NCBI RefSeq assembly: GCF_000422365.1
Contig: NZ_AULQ01000001.1
Location: 372,001 to 436,000, forward strand
Direction of reading: 5' to 3'
Source of the DNA: Mesoflavibacter zeaxanthinifaciens DSM 18436
GTDB lineage: Bacteria; Bacteroidota; Bacteroidia; Flavobacteriales; Flavobacteriaceae
DNA length: 64,000 bases
Notes under the pieces: model-generated
Database searches by the model: none
Seen by the model: the letters and a program-made list of their open reading frames with translations, nothing else
What the model was told of the DNA's origin: nothing
Shown here: one piece after another, positions 25,655 to 34,906 of the stretch
How positions within the stretch are numbered: the first letter of the stretch is position 1
Layout of the letters: every line of letters starts with the position of its first letter
Made by a program: the position numbers and the translations under genes

Positions 25655-26158
25655 ATGAAGAATAAAATTTTTATGTACTTGTTTATCTTTACGTTACTTG
25701 TTGTTTTGTTTCAGTACGTAAACACTAAAAACTATGTAAAAGCTAATGATAGTCAGTTTAAAAGTTTAAAAGAAAAAAATATTAGAATGAAAGATTCTTT
25801 AGCGCTTTTAAACAATCAGCTAAATGATTTTATCATGTTTGATTTTAGGTATAATCAAGAAGCTAAAGATTATTTTTATGATAGAGGTATTGATACTGAT
25901 AAGCTTACAATACTTATAGAAAATGAATTATACGATTTAACAGACGCATCTGGAGAAGATCATCCACTAATTCCTTACGCTGCTTCAGGTGGCAAAAAAA
26001 TGCAATTTAATTCTATAAAAATACTAAACCATAAATGGGTTATAGCAGATTTTTCTGATGGTGTTTTTTGGGGAGAATTACTAATTAAATATGAAATTAC
26101 TCCTGATAATCAGTTAAACTTCAAAGTTTTAGATCACTTATTGTATCCTACAAATTAG
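25655..26158 (+). CDS. Membrane-anchored coiled-coil protein of unknown function
   Basis: The protein has 167 residues. One N-terminal membrane segment (about 4-22, KIFMYLFIFTLLVVLFQYV), a short coiled coil (about 35-60, FKSLKEKNIRMKDSLALLNNQ) and a globular C-terminal part with GRG/DTDK and YPTN at the end. There is no lipobox, so the anchor is probably uncleaved with the domain in the periplasm. It follows the metallo-hydrolase by 14 bases and overlaps the end of the convergent esterase gene by 11 bases. No family is recognised. Confidence 0.75.
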   Translation: MKNKIFMYLFIFTLLVVLFQYVNTKNYVKANDSQFKSLKEKNIRMKDSLALLNNQLNDFIMFDFRYNQEAKDYFYDRGIDTDKLTILIENELYDLTDASGEDHPLIPYAASGGKKMQFNSIKILNHKWVIADFSDGVFWGELLIKYEITPDNQLNFKVLDHLLYPTN

Positions 26159-26801
26159 AGTTTTCTTTTAGCCATTCTCTAAACTCATAAAAATTCTGTG
26201 GTGCAACACCATGACCAACAGGAAATTCGCTATACTTATAGTTAACTCCTAATTGCTCCATAAATGGTTTGGTTTGTCTAGCCCAATCCACAGGTATAAC
26301 TTGGTCAACACTACCGTGTGAACAATAAAAATTAAGATTTTTATATGTTACTGGATCTTTTAATTCAAATAAATCAGGATTTACATAACCGCTTAAAGCA
26401 ATAATATTTTTAACTTTTTCAGGATATGTAAATGCTACAGCATAACTTAAAATAGCACCTTGACTAAAGCCTAAAAGCGTTACATTATTTCTATCTGCGT
26501 TGTATTTAGCTAAAATTTCATCTATAAAATTAGCAATCAAATCTCTAGACTGTTTGGCTTGCTCGTTATCACTCCATTTTCCTTTTTCAGCATCAAAATT
26601 TATAGCATACCATGCATTACCAAAAGGCTGCATTGGGTAAGGTGCTTTAGCAGAAATTATTAAAAATTCCTCAGGTAATTCTGATGCAAAACTAAATAAA
26701 TCATTCTCATCACTTCCATAACCATGAAAGAGTAGAAGTAATGGTGCATTTTCTTTTAAGGTTGAAGGTCTTACTAAATATTCTAAGCTTAAATCTGTCA
26801 T
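26148..26801 (-). CDS. Alpha/beta hydrolase, carboxylesterase/phospholipase family
   Basis: The protein has 217 residues, typical of the small YpfH/carboxylesterase group. LLLFHGYGSDENDL is the oxyanion-hole strand, Ser113 in GFSQG the nucleophile, with the aspartate in SVDQVIP and the histidine in PVGHGVAP. There is no signal peptide, so it should act on soluble esters or lysophospholipids in the cytoplasm. It is the last gene of the operon that begins at 30311, with only two bases after the DUF4870 stop. Confidence 0.9.
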   Translation of the reverse strand: MTDLSLEYLVRPSTLKENAPLLLLFHGYGSDENDLFSFASELPEEFLIISAKAPYPMQPFGNAWYAINFDAEKGKWSDNEQAKQSRDLIANFIDEILAKYNADRNNVTLLGFSQGAILSYAVAFTYPEKVKNIIALSGYVNPDLFELKDPVTYKNLNFYCSHGSVDQVIPVDWARQTKPFMEQLGVNYKYSEFPVGHGVAPQNFYEFREWLKENSNL

Positions 26802-26803
26802 TA

Positions 26804-27136
26804 TTATTTAACTATTGATGAAAAAATTTTTTGAAAAAATGGTCCTACTAGAGGAACAGCTTGCATTTTACCGCTAATAGCATTTATAATTCCGTAGAAA
26901 AATAATAAACCCATTCCTACCCAAAAAGCGACAGAGATTTGCATATTATCAAATTGACTAATAAAATATCCAATAATCATATACATTAAACAAAGTCCTA
27001 AACCTTGACGGTTATGAAAAGCTGTAAACTCGTTTTTTTTATCGTTATTCATTATGATAGCAATAACACTACCTATGATGGTTAAGTAGCTTACTACTGC
27101 TAATGTTTTTCCTTCTTCAGCTGTATTTTGATTCAT
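26804..27136 (-). CDS. DUF4870 small membrane protein
   Basis: The protein has 110 residues with three helices (about 11-28, 49-65 and 71-90). The signature TAFHNRQGLGLCLMYMIIGYF places it in DUF4870, a family distantly like Tic20 whose role is unsettled. The start codon overlaps the upstream stop by one base, so translation is coupled within the operon. Confidence 0.85.
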   Translation of the reverse strand: MNQNTAEEGKTLAVVSYLTIIGSVIAIIMNNDKKNEFTAFHNRQGLGLCLMYMIIGYFISQFDNMQISVAFWVGMGLLFFYGIINAISGKMQAVPLVGPFFQKIFSSIVK

Positions 27137-28386
27137 TATAAAACTATTTTTTTGTTGGCATAAATACCATATGCTTTTCCTTTTAATTCTTGTCCTAAAA
27201 AGGCACTATTTTTTGATTTTGATAAAATGTTTGACTTACCAAATACGTATTTTTCATTTGGATTAAATAGCGTAATGTTTGCAACTTCTCCTTCTTCAAT
27301 TTTAGAAGTTATAGAACCAAAACGTTCTTTTCCTTTAGTTAATAGTTGAATAGATTTTTTTGTGGAAAATATCTGGTTTAAAGCACTAAAAGCACTTTCT
27401 AATCCAATAGTACCGTAGTTGGCGTGGTCAAATTCTACTTTCTTTTCTTCTATAGTTTGCGGATTATGATCACTGGTTACCATATCTATCGTACCGTCTT
27501 TTATACCTTCAATTAAAGCATCTATATCGTCTTGAGTACGTAATGGCGGATTGACTTTGTAACGTGTATCAAATTCGTTTAAAACATCGTCAGTCAAAAA
27601 CAAATTATGTATAGCAACACTACAAGTAACGTCTAATTTTTTTTCTTTGGCTTCTCTAATTAGCTTTACACTTTCTTTAGTTGAAATGGTAGGAATATGA
27701 AGTTTACCACCAGAATATTCTAAAATGTATAAATCTCGAGCCACTTGTAAAGATTCGGCTAAATTCGGGCTTCCTTTTAGACCTAACATAGTGCTAGAAA
27801 CATGCTCGTTAACAATACCTTTACCAGCAATTTTTTGTTCTAAAGGAAAACTACATACCAAGCCATCAAAATTACTAGCATATTGTAAAGCAATCTTTAA
27901 TAGATTAGGGTTAGTAATTGGTTTTTTATAATCACTAAACGCTACTGCGCCAGCGTTTTTCATATCGAAAAGTTCAGCTAAATCAACGCTTTCACTATTT
28001 TTTGTTAATGCGCCAATTGGTAACAAATCAACGGGTTGTGTTTGTGCTTTTGATAAGACAAAAGTAACGTCAGAACTGGTGTCTATGATAGGATTTGTGT
28101 TAGCTTGCAATGCAATGCTTGTAAACCCAGATTTTGCAGCTGTTTTTAAACCGTTTTCTATAGTTTCTCTATCTTCAAAACCAGGTTCGCCAAAGCAAAC
28201 GCTAGAGTCAAACCATCCTTGAGAGATGTGTAAATTATCTAACTCAATTTCTTTATAATTGCTAGTGTTTTTAATAGATTTAGCAATTTGTGAAATCTTT
28301 CCTTTTTCAATTAAAACATCAACAATTTGATTATGAAACTTGCTTGATGTATCAATTACTGTTGCCGATTTGATTAAGACGTTCAT
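27136..28386 (-). CDS. Dihydroorotase-like amidohydrolase with degraded metal site
   Basis: The protein has 416 residues aligning through the dihydroorotase framework: start of the barrel, GEPGFEDRETIENGLKTAAKSGFTSI, LHIPTISTKESVKLI and TSDHNPQ. In active enzymes the first strand reads D-x-H-x-H-x-R-E-P-G. Here it is D-S-S-V-C-F-G-E-P-G (residues 60-69), so both metal-binding histidines and the substrate arginine are gone. The usual HxED site reads CSFPLEQ, and DHAPH reads DHNPQ; the catalytic aspartate of the last strand remains. It is probably not a dihydroorotase by itself. It may be a structural partner of aspartate transcarbamoylase, like PyrC' in Pseudomonas, or have another role. It overlaps the BatA/VWA gene by four bases. 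Confidence 0.85.
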   Translation of the reverse strand: MNVLIKSATVIDTSSKFHNQIVDVLIEKGKISQIAKSIKNTSNYKEIELDNLHISQGWFDSSVCFGEPGFEDRETIENGLKTAAKSGFTSIALQANTNPIIDTSSDVTFVLSKAQTQPVDLLPIGALTKNSESVDLAELFDMKNAGAVAFSDYKKPITNPNLLKIALQYASNFDGLVCSFPLEQKIAGKGIVNEHVSSTMLGLKGSPNLAESLQVARDLYILEYSGGKLHIPTISTKESVKLIREAKEKKLDVTCSVAIHNLFLTDDVLNEFDTRYKVNPPLRTQDDIDALIEGIKDGTIDMVTSDHNPQTIEEKKVEFDHANYGTIGLESAFSALNQIFSTKKSIQLLTKGKERFGSITSKIEEGEVANITLFNPNEKYVFGKSNILSKSKNSAFLGQELKGKAYGIYANKKIVL

Positions 28387-30311
28387 TTAAAATATTTTAA
28401 GATGAGCATTTCTATGATTAAAAACACTAAAGCCAAAATTACAAACCATTTCCATAACTCATCAACTTTAGTGTCATTTTTTATTGTGTTAAAAGCTTCT
28501 TTAACAGAGTTTGAAACAGTGATGCCTTCTATGTTTTCAAGGTTTTGATAGGTTAAATCACTTTCGTTTCTGTTGTAGTTAAAGCTTACGTATTCTAAAA
28601 TTTCATTTTTATTCTTTATTTCATAAACACCAGCGTTTTCTGGTAAATCGTTAGTTTTTATAACCACTTTATTGTTGTAGTATTGCTGTTCTGGTATTAT
28701 AGATTCTTCATTATTAACAAGAGTTAATACAGTATCTGGTTGTAAATTTACAGACACATCAAATTGATTGTTTAGACCGATTGTATAATAAAGTTGGGCA
28801 GCATTTAAGCTTTGTTTAGCAATGTTATAAAATGTAGGTACAATTAGATTTATATTTTTAAAGTTTGAATTGTCCTCATTAATTGCTGCGCTAAAAACAA
28901 ATACATTATTACGTTGTGATAAAAATGGTTTGTTATCTTCAAATTGAAGGATAGCAGTGCTTTGAGATGTATTTTGTGGAAAATACAGATTGACTTTTGG
29001 ATACTGAAAGTTATCTATACGCTTTTCAAAAACACCATTAGCGTAAATTGGATGCGCATAGTTTATGGATGTAATGCGCTTTTCTTGCTCTAAAATTGAA
29101 TTAAAAACACTAAAGTTAAATTGCTGTAAAAACGTGTTGTAGTCTTGTAAATTACCTTTTGTATTAGGTATAAAAGCAACAACGCCACCTTTATCTGTAA
29201 ACACTTTAAGAGCAGTAATTAAAGTGTTTGGCAGGTTTTCAATTTCGTTTAAAACGACTAGATTTTGCGTATCAAAAAGCGCATAATCTAATGTGTTTGG
29301 TGTTTTTTGAGTGAAATTAAATTCGTCTTCTGTAAAAATTCCATTTAAATAGTTGGCATCATCGTTAGACACTGCTAATACATTAATTTTTGAAGGCGTA
29401 TTTATGCTAAAGTATAAGGTGTTATCAAATTGAAGTTGCGTCTCGTCAATAGTAATTTTACCTTTTATAGTTTGATTGTTAGGTATTGTAAAAATAGCTT
29501 TGTTTTCGTTTTTAATTTCAACTGAAACTTTTGAGACTAATTGATCATTATTATATAACGATACAGGTAAATTAAAAGTAGTAGTTTGATTACTTTTTAA
29601 TAAAGCAGTCAACTCATAATTAGTTGCGTTTTGTTTAGAGATATACAAACTATCAATAAATGCATTTGTTTTATTAACAGGGTTTAACTGAACAGCACTT
29701 AAAGTGATGCTTGAATCTTTTTCAATACTAAATTCTTGTGTTTTTTGTTGGAAATCTGACACAAAAATCAAGTTTTTAATGCTATTTGCTTTATTAGAAA
29801 ATAGCTTTTTAGCTTTCAATAAAGCAGCGTCATAACTTAATTGATTTGAAGAATATTCAAGTTGAAGTAATTCGTTTTTAATTGCCTTTATAGTTGTGTT
29901 TCTATAACTATCAGTATTGGTTATTAGTGAGAATTTTTCATTCTCATCAATAGAAGTAATGATATCTTGTATTGCACGTTTTAAAAGTGGACCATTATTA
30001 CCTTTAGCTTGCATACTAAACGAGTTGTCTAGGTATATAACGGTTTCCTTTTCTGTGTTAAAACTATTAGTTTTTGAAAAATAAGGCTGAGCAAAAGCAA
30101 TGATAATAGCAGTTAAAAGTAGTAGCCTAGTTAATAAGACTAGCCACTTTTTAATTAGTTGACTTTTACGTGTTTGTAATTGTACCTTTTTTAAAATAGC
30201 AACGTTTGTAAAGTATTCTTTTTGAAACTTTCTTAGTTGAAATAAGTGAACAATAACGGGAATTAGCAGTAAGAAAAGCGCGTAAAGAAGTTCTGGGTTT
30301 TTAAACTGCAT
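28383..30311 (-). CDS. BatA-domain/VWA membrane protein
   Basis: The protein has 642 residues. The N terminus MQFKNPELLYALFLLLIPVIVHLFQLR is the BatA (TIGR02226) signature, followed by a second helix (LVLLTRLLLLTAIIIAFAQP). A von Willebrand A domain begins near residue 90 with IYLDNSFSMQA, a MIDAS-type DxSxS variant with N in the first gap. A large extracytoplasmic beta-rich region follows, and a C-terminal helix near 620-640. It is related to the Bacteroidetes aerotolerance (Bat) proteins but stands apart from any MoxR/BatB cluster here. It is first in an operon with the dihydroorotase-like, DUF4870 and esterase genes. Confidence 0.85.
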   Translation of the reverse strand: MQFKNPELLYALFLLLIPVIVHLFQLRKFQKEYFTNVAILKKVQLQTRKSQLIKKWLVLLTRLLLLTAIIIAFAQPYFSKTNSFNTEKETVIYLDNSFSMQAKGNNGPLLKRAIQDIITSIDENEKFSLITNTDSYRNTTIKAIKNELLQLEYSSNQLSYDAALLKAKKLFSNKANSIKNLIFVSDFQQKTQEFSIEKDSSITLSAVQLNPVNKTNAFIDSLYISKQNATNYELTALLKSNQTTTFNLPVSLYNNDQLVSKVSVEIKNENKAIFTIPNNQTIKGKITIDETQLQFDNTLYFSINTPSKINVLAVSNDDANYLNGIFTEDEFNFTQKTPNTLDYALFDTQNLVVLNEIENLPNTLITALKVFTDKGGVVAFIPNTKGNLQDYNTFLQQFNFSVFNSILEQEKRITSINYAHPIYANGVFEKRIDNFQYPKVNLYFPQNTSQSTAILQFEDNKPFLSQRNNVFVFSAAINEDNSNFKNINLIVPTFYNIAKQSLNAAQLYYTIGLNNQFDVSVNLQPDTVLTLVNNEESIIPEQQYYNNKVVIKTNDLPENAGVYEIKNKNEILEYVSFNYNRNESDLTYQNLENIEGITVSNSVKEAFNTIKNDTKVDELWKWFVILALVFLIIEMLILKYFK

Positions 30312-30414
30312 GTGTTATTAAAAGTTTGTCAAAGATAATAATTGAACAATTAAAAACAGCAATAAGAAATTAACATTTTAACAAAATCTTAATCTTTACG
30401 ATTGTAACAAATTT

Positions 30415-30422
30415 TACTTTTG
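30415..30422 (+). promoter_or_regulatory. -7 element TACTTTTG of the M61 peptidase gene
   Basis: It is a perfect TAnnTTTG match about 42 bases before the ATG. No clear -33 box is present. Confidence 0.5.
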
Positions 30423-30463
30423 AGCGTCTTGTTACCAAGACCATTAACAAATAATATTTAAAT

Positions 30464-32356
30464 ATGAAAAAACTCCTATTATCAGCACTTGCTTCAGGAC
30501 TTTTACTAGTAGGTTGCGGTGGATCTAAAACCACTACAAGTCTTTTAGCAACACAAACACCTATTGAAACTTCAATAGACTTATCTAAAGTTACAAATGA
30601 TAAAGTACCAGTAACCATTAACCCTGGTCGTTTTACTACAGAAACAGTAACTTATAGACTGCCAAGAGTTGTACAAGGAACATACTCGGTAAGCGATTTT
30701 GGTAAATATATTGATAGTTTTAAAGCTTTTAATTATAAAGGAGAAGAGTTATCTACAAGTAAGGTAGACACAAATACCTGGACAATTACTAATGCTAAAG
30801 ACTTAGATTATATTACCTATTATGTAAATGATACTTTTGATCAAGAAGTTGAAGGAGGAATAGGAGGCGAGCAACCTTTTTCGCCAGCAGGAACAAACAT
30901 AGAGCCAACAAATTATGTAATGAATTTACATGGATTTATAGGGTATTTTGATAGTTTAAAAAACAGTCAATATAAATTAGATGTAACTGCGCCAGCAAAC
31001 TTTAAACGTACATCTGCTTTGCAGGAAACTTCAAATAAAACAAGCGAAGACGGAAGCTTAATCACATCAAGCTACTTTGCACCAAGATATTTTGACATTA
31101 CAGATAACCCAATGTTTTATGGAGAGTTAGATGTTGAAGAATTTCAAGTAGGTGATATTAAAATTGTATTAAGTGTTTACTCTCCAAACAAAGTACATTC
31201 AGCTACAGAAATTAAAGGTGTTGTTGAAAAAATGATGCAAGCTCAAAAAACATATTTAGGCGATATAAACAGCACACCTCGTTACGATATCTATTTATAC
31301 TTATCTGATGGATCAGAAGGTTCTCCTAAAGGATTTGGAGCTTTAGAGCATCATACGTCTACAGTAGTTGTTTTACAAGAAGATATGCCATTTGATGCTT
31401 TAGCAGAAAGTATGATAGATGTCGTATCTCATGAGTTTTTTCACATCGTAACACCATTAAGTGTACACTCTGAAGATGTACATTATTTTGATTACAACCA
31501 GCCAACATTTTCTAAGCATTTATGGATGTATGAAGGTGTAACAGAGTATTTTGCAACATTATTTCAAGTAGATCAAGGTTTAGTGGATAACCAAGAATTT
31601 TACGGTGATATTTTACAAAAAATACAAACCGCTAAAAACATGAATGACTCAATGAGTTTTACCGAAATGAGTGAAAATGTTTTAGACGAGCCTTACGCAC
31701 CACAATATTATAACGTTTATATGAAAGGTGCTTTAATCGGTATGTGTATTGATATCATTATGCGTGAAGAAAGTAATGGACAGCGTGGTATTTTATCTTT
31801 AATGAAAGAATTATCTAACAAATACGGAAAAAATAAACCATTTGAAGACGATAAATTAATAGACGAAATTACAGCAATGACTTACCCAAGCGTTGGAGAA
31901 TTTTTAAATACACATGTAGTTGGAGGAACACCAATAGACTATAATGTATATTTTGAAAAAGTAGGCTTAATGATGAGTGAAGGAAAAGTAAAAACTAACT
32001 ACATTCAGAATGGTGGCGAGTTAATTTTTGCTCCTAATCAAGAAACCATGAAACTTCCATTTTCTGAAGCTGTAAAAAACAACAGTTTTTGGGCAGATAA
32101 TGGTGTACAACCTGGTGATGTAATGAAAACCGTAAATGGTGAAGCCTTTTCTTTTATGACTGCGCAAAAAATCTTAACAGATATGTATATGTGGAAACCA
32201 GGACAAGAAGTAGAAGTTGTTATTGATAGAAATGGTAAAGAATATACTGTAAAAACAAAACTAACACAGTCTTATACTACAGGAAAAAATATTACCGAAA
32301 ACCCTGAAGCAACACAAAAACAAAAAGAAATTAGACAAGCTTGGCTAAAAGGTTAA
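30464..32356 (+). CDS. M61-family metallopeptidase lipoprotein with PDZ domain
   Basis: The protein has 630 residues. A lipoprotein signal ends at LLVGC (Cys18), so it is lipid-anchored on the periplasmic side or the surface. The N-terminal beta domain (PVTINPGRF to YFAPRYFDI) matches M61 glycyl aminopeptidases. The zinc site is HEFFH starting at His323, with the third ligand glutamate in WMYEGVTEYFA. A PDZ domain lies near 520-600 (DNGVQPGDVMKTVNGEAF). Enzymes of this group remove N-terminal glycine or alanine. It is monocistronic with a strong terminator. Confidence 0.9.
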   Translation: MKKLLLSALASGLLLVGCGGSKTTTSLLATQTPIETSIDLSKVTNDKVPVTINPGRFTTETVTYRLPRVVQGTYSVSDFGKYIDSFKAFNYKGEELSTSKVDTNTWTITNAKDLDYITYYVNDTFDQEVEGGIGGEQPFSPAGTNIEPTNYVMNLHGFIGYFDSLKNSQYKLDVTAPANFKRTSALQETSNKTSEDGSLITSSYFAPRYFDITDNPMFYGELDVEEFQVGDIKIVLSVYSPNKVHSATEIKGVVEKMMQAQKTYLGDINSTPRYDIYLYLSDGSEGSPKGFGALEHHTSTVVVLQEDMPFDALAESMIDVVSHEFFHIVTPLSVHSEDVHYFDYNQPTFSKHLWMYEGVTEYFATLFQVDQGLVDNQEFYGDILQKIQTAKNMNDSMSFTEMSENVLDEPYAPQYYNVYMKGALIGMCIDIIMREESNGQRGILSLMKELSNKYGKNKPFEDDKLIDEITAMTYPSVGEFLNTHVVGGTPIDYNVYFEKVGLMMSEGKVKTNYIQNGGELIFAPNQETMKLPFSEAVKNNSFWADNGVQPGDVMKTVNGEAFSFMTAQKILTDMYMWKPGQEVEVVIDRNGKEYTVKTKLTQSYTTGKNITENPEATQKQKEIRQAWLKG

Positions 32357-32385
32357 TCAAGTGGTAAATTATTTATAATAACTTG

Positions 32386-32415
32386 AAAAGCTTGGTTTTA
32401 CACCAAGCTTTTTAT
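32386..32415 (+). terminator. Terminator of the M61 peptidase gene
   Basis: AAAAGCTTGGT (32386-32396) pairs with ACCAAGCTTTT (32402-32412), followed by T. Confidence 0.85.
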
Positions 32416-32501
32416 TTTGGTATAATAAGTGAATAATAAGTTAAATGTAAAATCAAACAGTAAAAAATTATTATATTTATTAATATTAAAATCTAAATAA
32501 G

Positions 32502-32822
32502 ATGAAACAAATATTCCTTTTTATATTTGCTCTGTTTATAACAACTGGAGCAGTTATGGCTCAAGATAAAATGCAGGTAGAAGACGCCAATTATGTTATT
32601 TTACTAAATGAAAAAGTTTTTCATTATAAAAAAACAGGTGTAGAGTTACTCAAATCTGATTTAAAATTAAATAATGGAACAGTTGTTAAAACTGATGGAA
32701 GTTATATTACAAAAGATGGAGACAAAACGATGCTTAAAGATGGGCAGTGTTTAGGCATGAGTGGTAAATTATACAAGGATCAAGCTACATTATCCAAAAA
32801 GCTTAAAAAAGAAATGAAATAA
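32502..32822 (+). CDS. Small secreted protein, DUF6799-like
   Basis: The protein has 106 residues. A signal peptide is cleaved near residue 20 (AVMAQ). The mature part has two or three short repeats of the type L-x-N-G-T-V-V-K-T-D-G-S-Y-x-x-K-D-G, like the DUF6799 family of periplasmic proteins. It ends in a lysine-rich helix. It has its own space on both sides and a terminator after it. The function is unknown; the metal-like MKDG repeat of other DUF6799 proteins is only weakly present. Confidence 0.7.
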   Translation: MKQIFLFIFALFITTGAVMAQDKMQVEDANYVILLNEKVFHYKKTGVELLKSDLKLNNGTVVKTDGSYITKDGDKTMLKDGQCLGMSGKLYKDQATLSKKLKKEMK

Positions 32823-32843
32823 ATAAAACATTATAATATTGTG

Positions 32844-32875
32844 AAAAAGCCTGATAATAATATCAGGCTTTTTTT
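32844..32875. terminator. Bidirectional terminator between the small secreted protein and the histidine kinase
   Basis: AAAAAGCCTGATA (32844-32856) pairs perfectly with TATCAGGCTTTTT (32861-32873) over ATAA. The T side runs up to the kinase stop codon. Confidence 0.9.
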
Positions 32876-34070
32876 ATTTTTCTACAGAAAAACTAAAAGT
32901 CGTTCCTTCATTAACTTTTGATGTTAGACTAACTTCACCACCTAATTTTTCAACTAAAGTTTTTACAGTATACAATCCAATTCCTGTACCCTTATTTCCA
33001 TACTTATCTGAATCATGCGCTGTATTAAACAGGTCAAATAAAGATTCTTTTTTACTATCAGGAATACCATTACCATTATCTGAAACAGAAAAGTGATGGT
33101 GCGTTTCATTTTCCTTATAATCTAAAACAACTAATGGATTATTGTTTGTGTTATATTTAACTGCATTATCTACCAAATTAAGAATAATTTGAGTTATAGC
33201 AGATTTATTGATATCTCCTAAATTTGGATTGTTTTTTAACTTAAACTGAGTATCTTTTAAGCTAAGCATCTGTTTTACATCATTAAAAATATTAGACAAA
33301 TCTATTGTTTGTTTCTTATCTTGTAGTAACGCTTCAGATTTATAATGTTTTAAAATTCCGTCTATGTATGCTCTTAACGTATCAGCAGACTCTTCAATAA
33401 AGTCTAAATATTCTAAATTTATTTCAGGATTAGACGCTTTTAATTCATCTTTAAATAATTGAGATAATGATGTAATATTTGCTAAAGGCGATTTTAAATC
33501 ATGAGACACTTTTCCTGCAAAAGTTTTTAAGGATTGATGCCTTTCATCTAACAAATAATATGCGTTGGTTAACTGATTGTTTTTTAATCTTAACTCAAAT
33601 AGATTAACAACTTGTTTAGCTAAAATAATCATAGCTTCTTGTTGTTGTTTTGTCAGTTTTTTGGGTTTTACATCATAAACGCATAATGTTCCTAAAGGAA
33701 AACCTTCTGGATTGATTAATGGTACACCTGCATAAAATTTAACGTTGTGATCCTTTATTAAAGGATTGTCGTAAAAACGTTGATCTTTAGTAGCATCTTC
33801 AACAATAAAAATGGAATTGTTTTCTAAAATAGCATGACCACAAAAAGATATATTTCTTGGTGACTCATTAAAAGGTATGCCATAATGAGATTTTAAAAAA
33901 TTTCTGTCAGCGTCTATAAGTGTAATTAAAGAGATTGGTACATCGCAAATATTAGCTACAAGGTTAGTTATATTATCAAAATCTTCTTCTGGTAATGTGT
34001 CTAGTAGTTTATATTCTTTTACTGCTTTTAAACGTTGTTTTTCGTTTTTTGGTAATTTGGGTCCAATCAT
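32874..34070 (-). CDS. GAF-domain sensor histidine kinase (copy A)
   Basis: The protein has 398 residues and no membrane segment, so it is a cytoplasmic sensor. A GAF domain covers about 25-160 (ISFCGHAI, KFYAGVPLINPEGFPLGTLCVYD). The dimerisation/phosphoacceptor domain has His190 in KVSHDLKSPLANI. The ATPase domain has the N box NLVDNAVKYN, DNGNGIP and GTGIGLYTVKTLVEKLGG. There is no receiver domain or response regulator nearby. It is a close relative of the kinase at 34907-36115, with the same length and order. It probably belongs to the same transcription unit, 68 bases after the TIGR02757 gene. Confidence 0.9.
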   Translation of the reverse strand: MIGPKLPKNEKQRLKAVKEYKLLDTLPEEDFDNITNLVANICDVPISLITLIDADRNFLKSHYGIPFNESPRNISFCGHAILENNSIFIVEDATKDQRFYDNPLIKDHNVKFYAGVPLINPEGFPLGTLCVYDVKPKKLTKQQQEAMIILAKQVVNLFELRLKNNQLTNAYYLLDERHQSLKTFAGKVSHDLKSPLANITSLSQLFKDELKASNPEINLEYLDFIEESADTLRAYIDGILKHYKSEALLQDKKQTIDLSNIFNDVKQMLSLKDTQFKLKNNPNLGDINKSAITQIILNLVDNAVKYNTNNNPLVVLDYKENETHHHFSVSDNGNGIPDSKKESLFDLFNTAHDSDKYGNKGTGIGLYTVKTLVEKLGGEVSLTSKVNEGTTFSFSVEK

Positions 34071-34138
34071 TATGTGTGTAGGTAAGCTTTGGTTTTGATA
34101 AGCTTACGTAAATATAAGTATCTTGGATTTTAATTATG

Positions 34139-34903
34139 TTAAAACTTTTCGAAAACTCCTAAACCAAATAAAGCAAAGTCGTATTTAACAGGATCTATAG
34201 GATCTAATAGTCTTAAATTTTTATCTAATTCTTGTAAAGCCTTAGCATCATTTTGTTTTCTGCTTAAAAGCCCAAGTTTTCTAGCTACATTGCCAGAGTG
34301 CACGTCTAAAGGACAAGATAATTCTGAAGGTTTAATGCTTTTCCAAATGCCAAAATCTACACCTGTATTGTTAGGTCTTACCATCCAGCGTAAAAACATG
34401 TTAATACGTTTTGCTGCACTATTTTTTAAGGGATCACTAATATGTTTTTGAGTTCTTGGTAGGTGATTAATATCAAAAAAAATCTGTTTAAATTGAGAAA
34501 TAGAATGCTGTAAATTTTCATTATTACCTTTACTGAAAACAGCTTCTAAACCATTGTGATTATTATAAATATTTTGAAGTGCTTTTATAAAAGTAATACA
34601 GTCTACATTATTAAAAGTGCGATGTACAAAGTTGTCAAAGCGTTGTAAGTCTTCTTCTTTATGGTTTAAAATGAAATCGTGTGGTGAATGATCTAATAAA
34701 TCCATTAATTTATTAGCGTTATTGATTATACTTTTACGATTTCCCCAAGCAATTGTAGCGGTTAAAAAACCTGCTATTTCAATATCTTCTTTTTTAGAAA
34801 ATTTATGCGGAATTTGTATTGGGTCACTATCAATAAACTTAGGATTATTATAAAGAATAACTTTTTCGTCTAAAAACTCTTTGAGATTATCTATAGTCTT
34901 CAA
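34139..34903 (-). CDS. TIGR02757 family protein
   Basis: The protein has 254 residues. The motifs IQIPHKFSKKEDIEIAGFLTATIAWGNRKSI and NMFLRWMVRPNNTGVDFGIW match TIGR02757, a Bacteroidetes and Chlorobi family of unknown role. The arrangement with LSCPLDVHSGNVARKLGL suggests a helix-hairpin-helix-like fold related to DNA glycosylases. It starts three bases after the stop of the upstream kinase and ends 68 bases before the downstream one, so it sits in the middle of the kinase pair. Confidence 0.85.
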   Translation of the reverse strand: MKTIDNLKEFLDEKVILYNNPKFIDSDPIQIPHKFSKKEDIEIAGFLTATIAWGNRKSIINNANKLMDLLDHSPHDFILNHKEEDLQRFDNFVHRTFNNVDCITFIKALQNIYNNHNGLEAVFSKGNNENLQHSISQFKQIFFDINHLPRTQKHISDPLKNSAAKRINMFLRWMVRPNNTGVDFGIWKSIKPSELSCPLDVHSGNVARKLGLLSRKQNDAKALQELDKNLRLLDPIDPVKYDFALFGLGVFEKF

Positions 34904-34906
34904 TTT

